DNA of 6,230 bases, taken from NCBI GenBank assembly GCA_002419025.1, contig DIFG01000048.1:7962-14191 (forward strand). Reading direction: 5' to 3'. The DNA comes from Deltaproteobacteria bacterium UBA5754. Lineage in GTDB: Bacteria; Desulfobacterota; Dissulfuribacteria; Dissulfuribacterales; UBA5754. Position numbers and translations under genes: made by a program. Each line of letters begins with the position of its first letter. Position 1 is the stretch's first letter. Under the pieces are notes generated by a model, which saw only the letters and a program-made list of their open reading frames with translations, was not told the origin of the DNA and made no database searches. Positions 1 through 6,204 of this stretch are shown piece by piece.

Positions 1-16
1 TTCGAGTTTTTACGAG

Positions 17-49
17 ACCATCAAAAAGCTGATAGCTGATGGTTTTTTT
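17..49 (+). terminator. Probable rho-independent terminator of an upstream gene
   Basis: A perfect 7-bp inverted repeat (ACCATCA at 17-23, TGATGGT at 37-43) runs straight into a T tract at 43-49. The 13-nt loop can add a small inner stem (28-30 with 34-36) after an A bulge. The T tract follows the right arm only, so it would stop + strand transcription coming from the left of the window. The stem has only three G-C pairs, so strength is doubtful. The loop and right arm also contain a tandem 7-bp repeat, AGCTGAT at 27-33 and 34-40. The surrounding 60 bases hold about 23 G/C by my count, much lower than the rest of the window, as expected for non-coding sequence. Confidence 0.5.
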
Positions 50-97
50 CTTGAGGGAACCTTGAATCCGTACTCCTTGCATGGTACCTCACAGCGG

Positions 98-784
98 ATG
101 AAAGTGCGAGATATCCAGCGAAAGACCGAATCATTCCGAAGGCCGAACCTGGGACTCCTCACGGGCGTGTCCTTCCCCCTCATCGATCTCTGGCTCTCCA
201 CCTGCAGGCCCCGCGTGGTGCACGAGGAACGATTCACCGCCCTTCATAAAAGGGGGGAGGCAGCCGTCATCGCCCTTTGGCATGCCGCCTTCGTATATAC
301 ACTCTATCACTTTCGGAAATGCCCTGCGGCCATCATGGTGAGCGGGAGCGGAGACGGAAGCTTGGTCGCCAGCTACATCGAGAGACACGGTCAGATGCCT
401 GTCCTCGGATCCCGATTCAAGGGTGGGGCCAAGGCGGTGGTGGAACTGGCATCGGCAGTGCGGGACAGGGGGCTCCATGTGGGGATTGTGGCCGACGGAT
501 CCCGAGGACCGGCCCGTGTCGCCCAGAAAGGCGCTGTGGTGATCGCCCGCGAGACGAACGCCCCCATACTGCCGATCGGCATGTCCGCCCGCCCGTGTAA
601 ACGGCTTGGGAGCTGGGACAGGACCATCCTTCCTCTTCCCTTTGCCCGTGTCATTATGGTATACGAAGAACCCATTATGGTCCCAAAGGACTCCCGGGGA
701 ACCCGCATCGAGGAATATCAAAGGCTTCTCGAGACCCGCCTGAATGCGGCAACCGTCGAGGCCGACCGCCTTCTTGACCACTAA
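98..784 (+). CDS. Lysophospholipid acyltransferase family protein (DUF374)
   Basis: Likely membrane-associated acyltransferase of the DUF374 branch of the LPLAT superfamily, which transfers acyl chains to lipid acceptors; the exact acceptor cannot be told. Starting from the ATG at 98 the protein is 228 residues, a normal family length. A hydrophobic stretch near residues 18-34 may anchor it. Family landmarks follow in order: ALWH (His at 62), the block with SGDG (Asp at 86), SRFKGGAKA, then ADGSRGP near 132-138, KGAVVIARETNAPILPIG, and a final SWDR...PFARV...YEEPI block. The usual DUF374 forms of two blocks are SRDG and PDGPRGP, so Gly replaces Arg and Ser replaces the first Pro here. Start choice: an in-frame TTG at 62 has a GAGGG at 53-57 only 4 nt away, and would add 12 residues. 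I prefer ATG 98 because the added stretch uses unlike codons (TTG, TCA, GGT) and abuts the AT-rich leader, though ATG 98 lacks a clear ribosome site. The frame is in fact open back to base 2. It is the first gene of the + strand cluster, 24 nt before the CvpA gene. Family assignment is firm; substrate is unknown. Confidence 0.87.
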   Translation: MKVRDIQRKTESFRRPNLGLLTGVSFPLIDLWLSTCRPRVVHEERFTALHKRGEAAVIALWHAAFVYTLYHFRKCPAAIMVSGSGDGSLVASYIERHGQMPVLGSRFKGGAKAVVELASAVRDRGLHVGIVADGSRGPARVAQKGAVVIARETNAPILPIGMSARPCKRLGSWDRTILPLPFARVIMVYEEPIMVPKDSRGTRIEEYQRLLETRLNAATVEADRLLDH

Positions 785-808
785 CCACGGATCGAATCTC
801 TCAAACCC

Positions 809-1426
809 GTGAATCTTCAAACCCTCCATTGCGCCTTTTCCTGGAACGGAAACTGGCTCGACATCCTGATAGGCGTTATCATTGCGGTCGCCTTCGTCCG
901 TGGCCTTTGGACAGGGTTCAGCAGATCCGTCTCGGCCCTCGTCGGGCTCGTGGCCGGATTCTGTGTGGCCATACGTCTTTTCGGCCCCCTTTCGGAGAGG
1001 CTCCTTTTCATCCTGTCCAATGAGATGTGGGCCCGCATCTCTGCCTTTGTCCTTGTCTTTCTCTTTGTATATATAGGGTTTTTCCTCGTGGGCATCGTCC
1101 TTCAGGGTTTTTTTCGTTTGATCCGCCTCGGCTGGCTGGATCGTATCGCCGGTGCCGGGATGGGGATCGCCAAGGGTCTTGTAATGGTAGGGGTGCTTCT
1201 TTTCGTTCTCACCCTCTTTCTCCCTCCCAAAAGCGATCTTCTCACGGGTTCTGTCCTGTATCCAAGGCTGGTGGCTGTGGCGCGGGGCCTGAGCGCCTTG
1301 GTTCCCGTGGAGATCCGCGGTCAATTCCTCTGGAAGTGGAGAAATCTCGTCCCCGGCGACAGGCCCCATGAACGCCGGGAGGTCAGGGTAAAAGGAGAAG
1401 GGTCGTGCAGGAGCTTGACAGGGTAA
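809..1426 (+). CDS. CvpA family inner-membrane protein
   Basis: A 205-residue polytopic membrane protein of the CvpA (colicin V production) family. Members sit in the inner membrane and have been linked to colicin V export and envelope stress; the molecular activity is not settled. Seen in the sequence: NWLDILIG at 15-22, typical of the family start, then four hydrophobic segments at about 17-35, 39-57, 75-103 and 117-140. Between the last two lies the family signature LGWLDRIAG (107-115), continuing as GxGxAKG. The Gly-rich last helix and a short charged tail (about 170-205) are ordinary for the family. The GTG at 809 is the only common start codon between the previous stop and the first helix; its ribosome site is weak, so translation may depend on the gene upstream. 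The final 22 bases overlap the thioesterase gene in another frame, and the C-terminal codons contain that gene's ribosome site. No colicin genes are nearby, so the historical name should not be read as a function. Confidence 0.87.
   Translation: MNLQTLHCAFSWNGNWLDILIGVIIAVAFVRGLWTGFSRSVSALVGLVAGFCVAIRLFGPLSERLLFILSNEMWARISAFVLVFLFVYIGFFLVGIVLQGFFRLIRLGWLDRIAGAGMGIAKGLVMVGVLLFVLTLFLPPKSDLLTGSVLYPRLVAVARGLSALVPVEIRGQFLWKWRNLVPGDRPHERREVRVKGEGSCRSLTG
1393..1397 (+). promoter_or_regulatory. Shine-Dalgarno site for the thioesterase gene
   Basis: AGGAG lies 7 nt before the GTG at 1405 and within the 3' coding end of the CvpA gene. It fixes GTG 1405 as the thioesterase start and makes the 22-nt overlap of the two genes real rather than an artefact of start choice. 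Translational coupling is an inference from the overlap. Confidence 0.75.
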
Positions 1427-1818
1427 GATATCTCATTGAGACACGGGATCGCTTGATCGGGCTTTTCGGCATGGTCGTCGAGGAGGTGGCGCCTGGTTCG
1501 TCCAGGGTCTCCATGAGCGTCCATGAAGGCCTTCTCAACACCGCTGCCCTTTGCCATGGGGGGGCCATCTTTTCCCTGGCTGACGTGGCCTTCGCCCTTG
1601 CGTGCAACAGCCACGGCACCAAGGCCCTTGCCCTCGAGTCCTCCATCAACTTCATAAGGCCGGTCTCGGCTGGGGAGACCATAACGGCCGCGGCCTCCGA
1701 GATCTCCTGTGGAAAGACCACCGGGCTTTACACGGTCCTCGTCACGAACAACGACGGGAGACCGGTCGCCTACATGAAGGCGACGGCATACCGGTTTCCG
1801 GAACGTCTTCCTGACTAG
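1405..1818 (+). CDS. PaaI-type hotdog-fold acyl-CoA thioesterase
   Basis: A 137-residue single-domain hotdog thioesterase, predicted to hydrolyse acyl-CoA thioesters in the cytoplasm, as a tetramer if it follows the family. The active-site block is clear: Asn45, HGG at 51-53, then SLAD with Asp60, the position of the catalytic acid in PaaI enzymes, followed by VAFALACNSHG. This stretch, and the INFIRPVSAGET segment at 81-92, closely resemble what I remember of E. coli PaaI, which clears phenylacetyl-CoA and its ring-hydroxylated forms. No other phenylacetate gene is present, so that substrate is not supported here; a general salvage or detoxifying role for stalled CoA esters is equally likely. 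The start is GTG with an excellent AGGAG 7 nt upstream. The gene overlaps the CvpA gene by 22 nt and ends 3 nt before feoB, suggesting co-transcription. Nothing appears broken or missing. Confidence 0.87.
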   Translation: MQELDRVRYLIETRDRLIGLFGMVVEEVAPGSSRVSMSVHEGLLNTAALCHGGAIFSLADVAFALACNSHGTKALALESSINFIRPVSAGETITAAASEISCGKTTGLYTVLVTNNDGRPVAYMKATAYRFPERLPD

Positions 1819-1821
1819 GCC

Positions 1822-3993
1822 ATGGGAATCACCATCGCCCTTGCGGGCAACCCCAACGCCGGAAAAACCACCCTCTTCAACCACCTGACAGGCGCCCGCC
1901 AGCATGTGGGCAACTGGCCGGGCGTCACCGTGGAGAAAAAGGAGGGGTTTCGGGAGCACAAGGGAGAGCATTTGAGGATCGTGGATCTCCCAGGCATCTA
2001 TTCGCTAACGGCCTATTCGGTGGAGGAGGTCGTAGCCCGGGACTTCATCCTCGATGAGCGCCCTGACGTGGTGATCGACGTCCTCGATGCCTCGAACCTG
2101 GAGCGCAATCTCTATCTGGCGACCCAGCTCATCGAGCTCAACATCCGCCTCGTCTTTGCCATGAACATGGTGGACGTAGCCCGCAGCCGGGGAATGGTTA
2201 CGGATTATGAACACCTTGCCCGGCTCCTCGGCGTACCCATAGTCCAGACCGTGGGCACCCGCGGAGAAGGCCTGGAGGACCTCCTCGACACGGCTGTCAC
2301 CGTAGCCGCTGATAAAGATCCGGTCTCGAGGCACATCCATGTCCATTACGGGCCAGAACTCGAGGAGGAGATAGCCAAGATCCGGGAGGTCATTCGAAGG
2401 GATCCGGAACTCACGGCCAGGTACTATCCCCGCTGGACCGCCCTCAAGCTCCTTGAAAATGATCCCCTCGTGAAAAAGGCCGTGGCTGCATCCCCGGCGT
2501 CCGCTGAAATCCTGGCCCAGGTGGAGGAAAGCCGGGGACACCTTGCCCGAATCTTCGATGACGATCCGGAGACTTTAATTGCCGAGGCCCGTTACGGGTT
2601 TATCTCCGGCGCCCTCAAGGAGACCATGAGGCTATCCGCCGCAGCCAAGAAGACCCTGAGCGACCGAATCGACCAGGTCCTCACGAACCGGGCCTTCGGC
2701 TTTCCCATCCTCTTCCTTTTTCTCTATCTCCTCTTTCATGGGACATTCACCCTCGGCGCCTATCCCATGGAATGGATCGAGTCTGGCGTGGGGCTTATCG
2801 GGGATCTTGCCGACCGGTTTCTGCCGCCCGGGGATCTGAGGGACCTGATCGTGGACGGCGTCATCGGGGGCGTGGGCGGGGTGGTCGTCTTTCTCCCAAA
2901 TATCGTCCTTCTCTTTCTTGGTATCAGCATCTTCGAGGACACAGGCTATATGGCACGGGCCGCCTTCATCATGGACAGGGTCATGCACTCCATGGGGCTG
3001 CACGGAAAATCCTTCATCCCGCTTCTCATGGGTTTCGGGTGCAATGTCCCGGCCATCATGGCGGCCAGGACCCTCGAGACCCGCCGCGACAGGCTTCTCA
3101 CCATCCTCATCAACCCCCTCATGAGCTGTTCCGCCCGCCTTCCCGTCTATGTCCTCCTTGCAGGGGCCTTTTTCCCAGGGCATGAGGGAAATGTCATCTT
3201 TGCCTTGTATCTGACAGGGATCGTGCTTGCCATCCTTATGGGTCAGATCTTCGCCAAGACCTTTTTTCGGGGGGAGGCCGCCCCGTTCGTCCTCGAGCTT
3301 CCCCCTTACCGGGTCCCCACTCTTCGAAGTCTCCTCATCCATATGTGGGACAAGGCCAAGGTCTTTCTTCAGAAGATGGGAGGCGTGGTCCTCGTGTTCT
3401 CCGTGATTATCTGGTTCCTCGGCGCATTTCCCAAGGATGTCGTCTATGTCCATGACTATGCCGCCATGGAGAAAGAGGCGGGGGATCTCCTCGCCGCTGC
3501 GGATCGGGCCGAAATCGATCTGGTTCAGGCCGGGGAGCTGCGCGCGCGGGCCGGGGAGATAATGAATGCCGTAGAAAGGATGCGGGAGGAGGAAAGGCTC
3601 TCCCAGAGTTACATCGGCCGCATCGGGCACGCCATCGAGCCCCTCATCAGCCCCCTCGGGTTTGACTGGAAACTCGGGGTGAGCCTGGTTACGGGCATCG
3701 TTGCCAAGGAGGTGGTCGTGAGCACCATGGGCGTCCTATACCAGGCTGGGGAAGACGAAGAAGGCGGGCTGCGCGAGGCCTTGAAAAGGAGCGGCATGGA
3801 TCCCGTTACCTCCCTTGGGTTCATGCTCTTTGTCCTCATCTACGTCCCGTGTATCGTCACTGTCATCACCATCTGGCGGGAGACGGGATCCGTCGGCTGG
3901 ACTGTCTTTGCCGTCTCGTATCTGATCGCCCTTGCCTGGGTCGTCGCCTTTCTGGTTCGAGTGGCAGGGCAGGGGATCGCGCAGATCGCTTGA
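1822..3993 (+). CDS. feoB: Ferrous iron transporter FeoB
   Basis: Inner-membrane Fe(II) uptake protein with a cytosolic N-terminal G domain. At 723 residues it is a normal, intact FeoB. G motifs: GNPNAGKTT at 9-17 (P loop), NWPGVTVE with Thr36 as the G2 residue, DLPG at 55-58, NMVD at 115-118, and a G5 region near 143-150. A helical spacer domain spans about 163-290. The membrane part has about eight or more hydrophobic segments between 293 and 715, arranged around the two gate repeats: GFGCNVPA (404-411, Cys407) and SCSARLPVY (435-443, Cys436). A third conserved Cys sits in YVPC (Cys677), and AKEVVVSTMGVLY is at 628-640. A hydrophilic, partly helical loop lies at about 538-600; this loop is common in the long FeoB form. 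There is no fused FeoA or SH3-like domain and no FeoC-like tail. ATG 1822 is the first possible start, 3 nt after the thioesterase stop, with no strong ribosome site, so coupling is plausible. No Fur box is evident in the 3-nt gap. FeoA is absent from this window. Confidence 0.97.
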   Translation: MGITIALAGNPNAGKTTLFNHLTGARQHVGNWPGVTVEKKEGFREHKGEHLRIVDLPGIYSLTAYSVEEVVARDFILDERPDVVIDVLDASNLERNLYLATQLIELNIRLVFAMNMVDVARSRGMVTDYEHLARLLGVPIVQTVGTRGEGLEDLLDTAVTVAADKDPVSRHIHVHYGPELEEEIAKIREVIRRDPELTARYYPRWTALKLLENDPLVKKAVAASPASAEILAQVEESRGHLARIFDDDPETLIAEARYGFISGALKETMRLSAAAKKTLSDRIDQVLTNRAFGFPILFLFLYLLFHGTFTLGAYPMEWIESGVGLIGDLADRFLPPGDLRDLIVDGVIGGVGGVVVFLPNIVLLFLGISIFEDTGYMARAAFIMDRVMHSMGLHGKSFIPLLMGFGCNVPAIMAARTLETRRDRLLTILINPLMSCSARLPVYVLLAGAFFPGHEGNVIFALYLTGIVLAILMGQIFAKTFFRGEAAPFVLELPPYRVPTLRSLLIHMWDKAKVFLQKMGGVVLVFSVIIWFLGAFPKDVVYVHDYAAMEKEAGDLLAAADRAEIDLVQAGELRARAGEIMNAVERMREEERLSQSYIGRIGHAIEPLISPLGFDWKLGVSLVTGIVAKEVVVSTMGVLYQAGEDEEGGLREALKRSGMDPVTSLGFMLFVLIYVPCIVTVITIWRETGSVGWTVFAVSYLIALAWVVAFLVRVAGQGIAQIA

Positions 3994-4003
3994 AGAGTGG
4001 AAA

Positions 4004-4019
4004 GGATTAGAGGATTAGA
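4004..4019. repeat. Two tandem copies of GGATTAGA before the phosphorylase gene
   Basis: GGATTAGA occurs at 4004-4011 and again at 4012-4019, filling about half of the 31-nt gap between feoB and the next gene. A degenerate third unit (GGGAGA) runs into the start codon. It may be a simple slippage duplication. It affects the spacing of the purine-rich tract ahead of the start codon but shows no hairpin or operator-like symmetry. Confidence 0.6.
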
Positions 4020-4024
4020 GGGAG
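4018..4024 (+). promoter_or_regulatory. Purine-rich ribosome-site candidate abutting the start
   Basis: GAGGGAG sits directly against the ATG at 4025, leaving almost no spacer, which is poor for initiation. A stop codon in frame at 4016-4018 rules out an earlier start, and the next in-frame ATG lies inside the conserved GTGLGGMA block region, too late to be used. Either initiation is weak, or a further-upstream AGG at 4011-4013 is used. Confidence 0.4.
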
Positions 4025-4921
4025 ATGGGTCACCGGGCAAGGGAGGAAGGGTGCGGGATCGGAGGGACGCACTTCACTGCGGAGGATTTTCCTGCCCGGG
4101 TCGAGGAGGCCGTTTCCCATCTTCGGAAGTGCCTTCCACGCACGCCCGACGTCTGCATCATGCTTGGAACCGGGCTCGGCGGTATGGCGGACGCCCTCAA
4201 TGAACCGTGGTCCGCTGCCTACAGCGATATCCCCCATTTTCCGGCTTCCACCTCCCCGTCCCACGCAGGGCGCCTGCTTATGGGTACGCTCGGCTCGGTC
4301 GGCGTGGCCGTCTTTCAGGGTCGGTTCCACTACTATGAGGGATACAGCACACGGGAGCTCACCCTCCCGATCCGGGTCATGTCCCTGCTGGGCGCGCGCG
4401 TCCTCATCGGTTGCAATGCCGCAGGCGGCCTCAATCCCGCATTTTCCTCAGGCGATATCATGCTCATCTCCGACCACATCAACCTCATTCCTGACAACCC
4501 CCTGCGCGGGCCGAACGTGGAGGAGTGGGGGCTCCGGTTTCCGGATCTCTCTCGCGCCTATTCCAAAAGGCTTCGGACAGGCATCAGGCTGACCGCTGAC
4601 CGACTTGGCATCGAGTTTCGGGAAGGGGTGTATGTGGCGGTTCCCGGGCCGAGCCTCGAGACCCCGGCAGAGACACGGTTTCTCCGCCTCATCGGGGCGG
4701 ATGCCGTGGCCATGTCCCTCGTGCCGGAGGTCGTGGTCGCCGTGCATGCGGGCATGGAGGTCCTTGGGATCTCTGTAATCGCCAATGTAAACGACCCGGA
4801 CGCCTTCCAGCCCATCCGTATCGAGGACGTGGTTGCAAACGCCGGAAAGGCAGAGGCGGTCCTGTCCCGTCTCATCGTCCGATTTCTCAAGGAGGCCGAT
4901 TCATGGATGCCGCCCACCTGA
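4025..4921 (+). CDS. Purine nucleoside phosphorylase, trimeric (PNP/MTAP) family; possibly methylthioinosine phosphorylase
   Basis: A 298-residue cytosolic enzyme that splits a purine nucleoside with phosphate into a base and sugar-1-phosphate. Landmarks in order: MLGTGLGGMA (46-55), SHAGRLLMG with His80 in the phosphate-binding block, QGRFHYYEGY (98-107), NAAGGLNPAF (131-140), GDIMLISDHINL (143-154), NPLRGPN (158-164), GPSLETPAET with Glu212 (base-binding), AMS-VPEVVVA-HAGM (229-244), and Asn254 in IAN, which matches the base-contacting Asn of 6-oxopurine enzymes. MTAPs carry Asp there, so hypoxanthine/guanine-type bases are expected. The His that grips the ribose 5'-OH in human PNP (His257) aligns with Ile266, in a loop about two residues shorter; MTAP also has a hydrophobic residue there. 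That fits a 5'-methylthio substrate such as methylthioinosine. About 20 residues at the N terminus look unconserved, but ATG 4025 is the only available start. It overlaps the deaminase gene by 19 nt, which supports a joint pathway. PNP family is firm; exact substrate is inference. Confidence 0.9.
   Translation: MGHRAREEGCGIGGTHFTAEDFPARVEEAVSHLRKCLPRTPDVCIMLGTGLGGMADALNEPWSAAYSDIPHFPASTSPSHAGRLLMGTLGSVGVAVFQGRFHYYEGYSTRELTLPIRVMSLLGARVLIGCNAAGGLNPAFSSGDIMLISDHINLIPDNPLRGPNVEEWGLRFPDLSRAYSKRLRTGIRLTADRLGIEFREGVYVAVPGPSLETPAETRFLRLIGADAVAMSLVPEVVVAVHAGMEVLGISVIANVNDPDAFQPIRIEDVVANAGKAEAVLSRLIVRFLKEADSWMPPT
4889..4895 (+). promoter_or_regulatory. Strong Shine-Dalgarno site for the deaminase gene
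   Basis: AAGGAGG is a full anti-16S match 7 nt before the ATG at 4903, and it lies inside the last codons of the phosphorylase gene. It confirms the 19-nt overlap and predicts efficient, probably coupled, translation of the deaminase. Confidence 0.8.
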
Positions 4922-6204
4922 TCGTCACCGGGGAGATCCTGGTCTCAGCCCCTGATGCAGAGCCCATTCAGGACGGCGCGGTCGCCATCCGGGACGGGGC
5001 CTTCATCGCAGTCGGAAACAGGCGGGATATCCTCTCCCGTTACGAGGCCGAGCGCATCCTTGAAAGGCCTTCCGGCCTCATCATCCCCGGCCTCATCAAC
5101 GCCCATACCCATGCGGCCATGACCATCTTTCGCGGCCTGGCCGACGACCTGCCACTCAAGAGTTGGCTCGAGGAACACATCTTCCCGGCCGAGGCCCGGC
5201 TCACGCCCGAACTCGTGACCCTCGGGACCGAGCTTGCCTGTGCGGAGATGATCCGCTGCGGGACCACGGGGTTTGTGGACATGTACCTCTTTGAATCCGC
5301 TGTCTCACAGGTGGTGGACCGGGTGGGCATGCGCGGCTGGCTCGGGGAAGGGATCTTCGATTTCCCTACGCCTGCCTTTCCGTCCGGCGAGGCAGCCCTA
5401 AAAGAGACGGAAAGGCTCATCTCGGTCTGGAAGGGCCATCCACTCATCACGATCACAGTGGATCCCCATACCCCCTACACCTGCGCTCCAGGGCTCCTCG
5501 AAGGGTGCCGGAACCTGGCAGACCGCCACAATGCACTCCTGGTGACCCATCTCGCCGAGACCTGGTGGGAGGACGGGGAGATCCGGCGGCGCCACGGGGT
5601 CTCCCCCACGGCCCATCTCGACAGGCTCGGGCTCCTTTCGGACCGGCTGCTTGCGACACACTGCGTGGCCGTCGGGCCGGAAGACGTGGAGCTCATGGCC
5701 CGCCGCGGGGTAAATGTCGCCCACTGCCCGGAGAGCAACCTCAAGCTCGGTTCCGGTGTGGCCCCGGTCCCGGAGATGCTCCGCGCCGGGATCCAGGTAG
5801 CCCTTGGGACGGACGGGGCCGCGAGCAACAACGATCTCGATCTCATGAGCGAGATGGACAGTGCGGCCAAGATCCCAAAGGGCGTCCACAGGGACCCGAC
5901 CCTCGTCTCTGCGAGAGATGCCTTTGGCATGGCGACCACAGGGGCAGCGGCCGCCCTCCACAGGGGGGATCTCGGATGCATCAGGCCAGGCATGCGGGCC
6001 GATCTTGCAGTGATCGATCTGGCCCAGGTCCATCTGAGGCCCTGCTACGACCCGGTCTCCCTGGTGGTCTACGCGGCCCGGAGCGGGGACGTACAGGACG
6101 TCCTTGTTGAGGGTGGATCACTTCTTGATGACAGGCGTCTTGTCACCATCGACGAGAAAGCGCTCCTCGCCCGGCTGGAGAAGGCCATAAAGGGAGCGGT
6201 CTGA
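4903..6204 (+). CDS. mtaD: 5'-methylthioadenosine/S-adenosylhomocysteine deaminase (amidohydrolase family)
   Basis: A 433-residue cytosolic, metal-dependent amidohydrolase that replaces the 6-amino group of adenine nucleosides with oxygen. Metal ligands are in place: His68 and His70 (NAHTH), His216 (THLAE, with Glu219 as the proton-shuttling acid), His253 (ATHC) and Asp304 (GTDG, followed by AASNN). Against my memory of the Thermotoga enzyme TM0936, the substrate residues Trp88, Glu97 (ribose contact) and His189 (PHTPY) are kept. The positions of Arg136 and Arg148, which contact the homocysteine part of SAH there, are Glu149 and an Arg-free, slightly longer loop (about 154-165, FPTP motif). 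This leans toward methylthioadenosine or adenosine over SAH. A small beta-sandwich domain is made from both termini (about 1-60 and 364-433). It starts at ATG 4903 with a perfect ribosome site and overlaps the phosphorylase gene, so the pair probably acts in sequence: deamination, then phosphorolysis. A guanine or cytosine deaminase is unlikely given the SNLKLGSG and GTDGAASNN blocks. Confidence 0.9.
   Translation: MDAAHLIVTGEILVSAPDAEPIQDGAVAIRDGAFIAVGNRRDILSRYEAERILERPSGLIIPGLINAHTHAAMTIFRGLADDLPLKSWLEEHIFPAEARLTPELVTLGTELACAEMIRCGTTGFVDMYLFESAVSQVVDRVGMRGWLGEGIFDFPTPAFPSGEAALKETERLISVWKGHPLITITVDPHTPYTCAPGLLEGCRNLADRHNALLVTHLAETWWEDGEIRRRHGVSPTAHLDRLGLLSDRLLATHCVAVGPEDVELMARRGVNVAHCPESNLKLGSGVAPVPEMLRAGIQVALGTDGAASNNDLDLMSEMDSAAKIPKGVHRDPTLVSARDAFGMATTGAAAALHRGDLGCIRPGMRADLAVIDLAQVHLRPCYDPVSLVVYAARSGDVQDVLVEGGSLLDDRRLVTIDEKALLARLEKAIKGAV

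Noticed and set aside
2..97. In-frame N-terminal extension of the acyltransferase back to the window edge
   Set aside because: No start codon is seen before TTG 62, the DNA is AT-rich and contains a terminator-like hairpin, and the family does not need extra residues. Kept as an uncertainty, not as an annotation.
131..1369. Long minus-strand open frame (412 codons) opposite the acyltransferase and CvpA genes
   Set aside because: It runs antisense across two well-supported genes and their gap. Its translation is rich in Gly, His, Asp and Lys with no domain or motif, as expected from the mirror of GC-biased codons.
1405..1818. The small gene before feoB as a possible FeoA
   Set aside because: FeoA is about 75-80 residues with an SH3-like fold; this protein has 137 residues and a clear PaaI hotdog active site with Asn45, HGG and Asp60.
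2632..3630. Minus-strand open frame (332 codons) inside feoB
   Set aside because: It lies wholly opposite conserved FeoB membrane segments, its product is a charged low-complexity string with no recognisable family, and stops are simply rare in this frame at high GC.
4025..4921. Naming the phosphorylase a classic MTA phosphorylase (mtnP)
   Set aside because: MTAPs have Asp at the base-contacting position; here it is Asn254, so a 6-oxopurine base is expected. The 5' pocket resembles MTAP, which is reported instead as a finding.
5398..6110. Overlapping open frames on both strands inside the deaminase gene
   Set aside because: The deaminase frame holds all metal ligands and conserved blocks here; the other frames give Arg/Pro/Gly-rich sequence typical of shadows.
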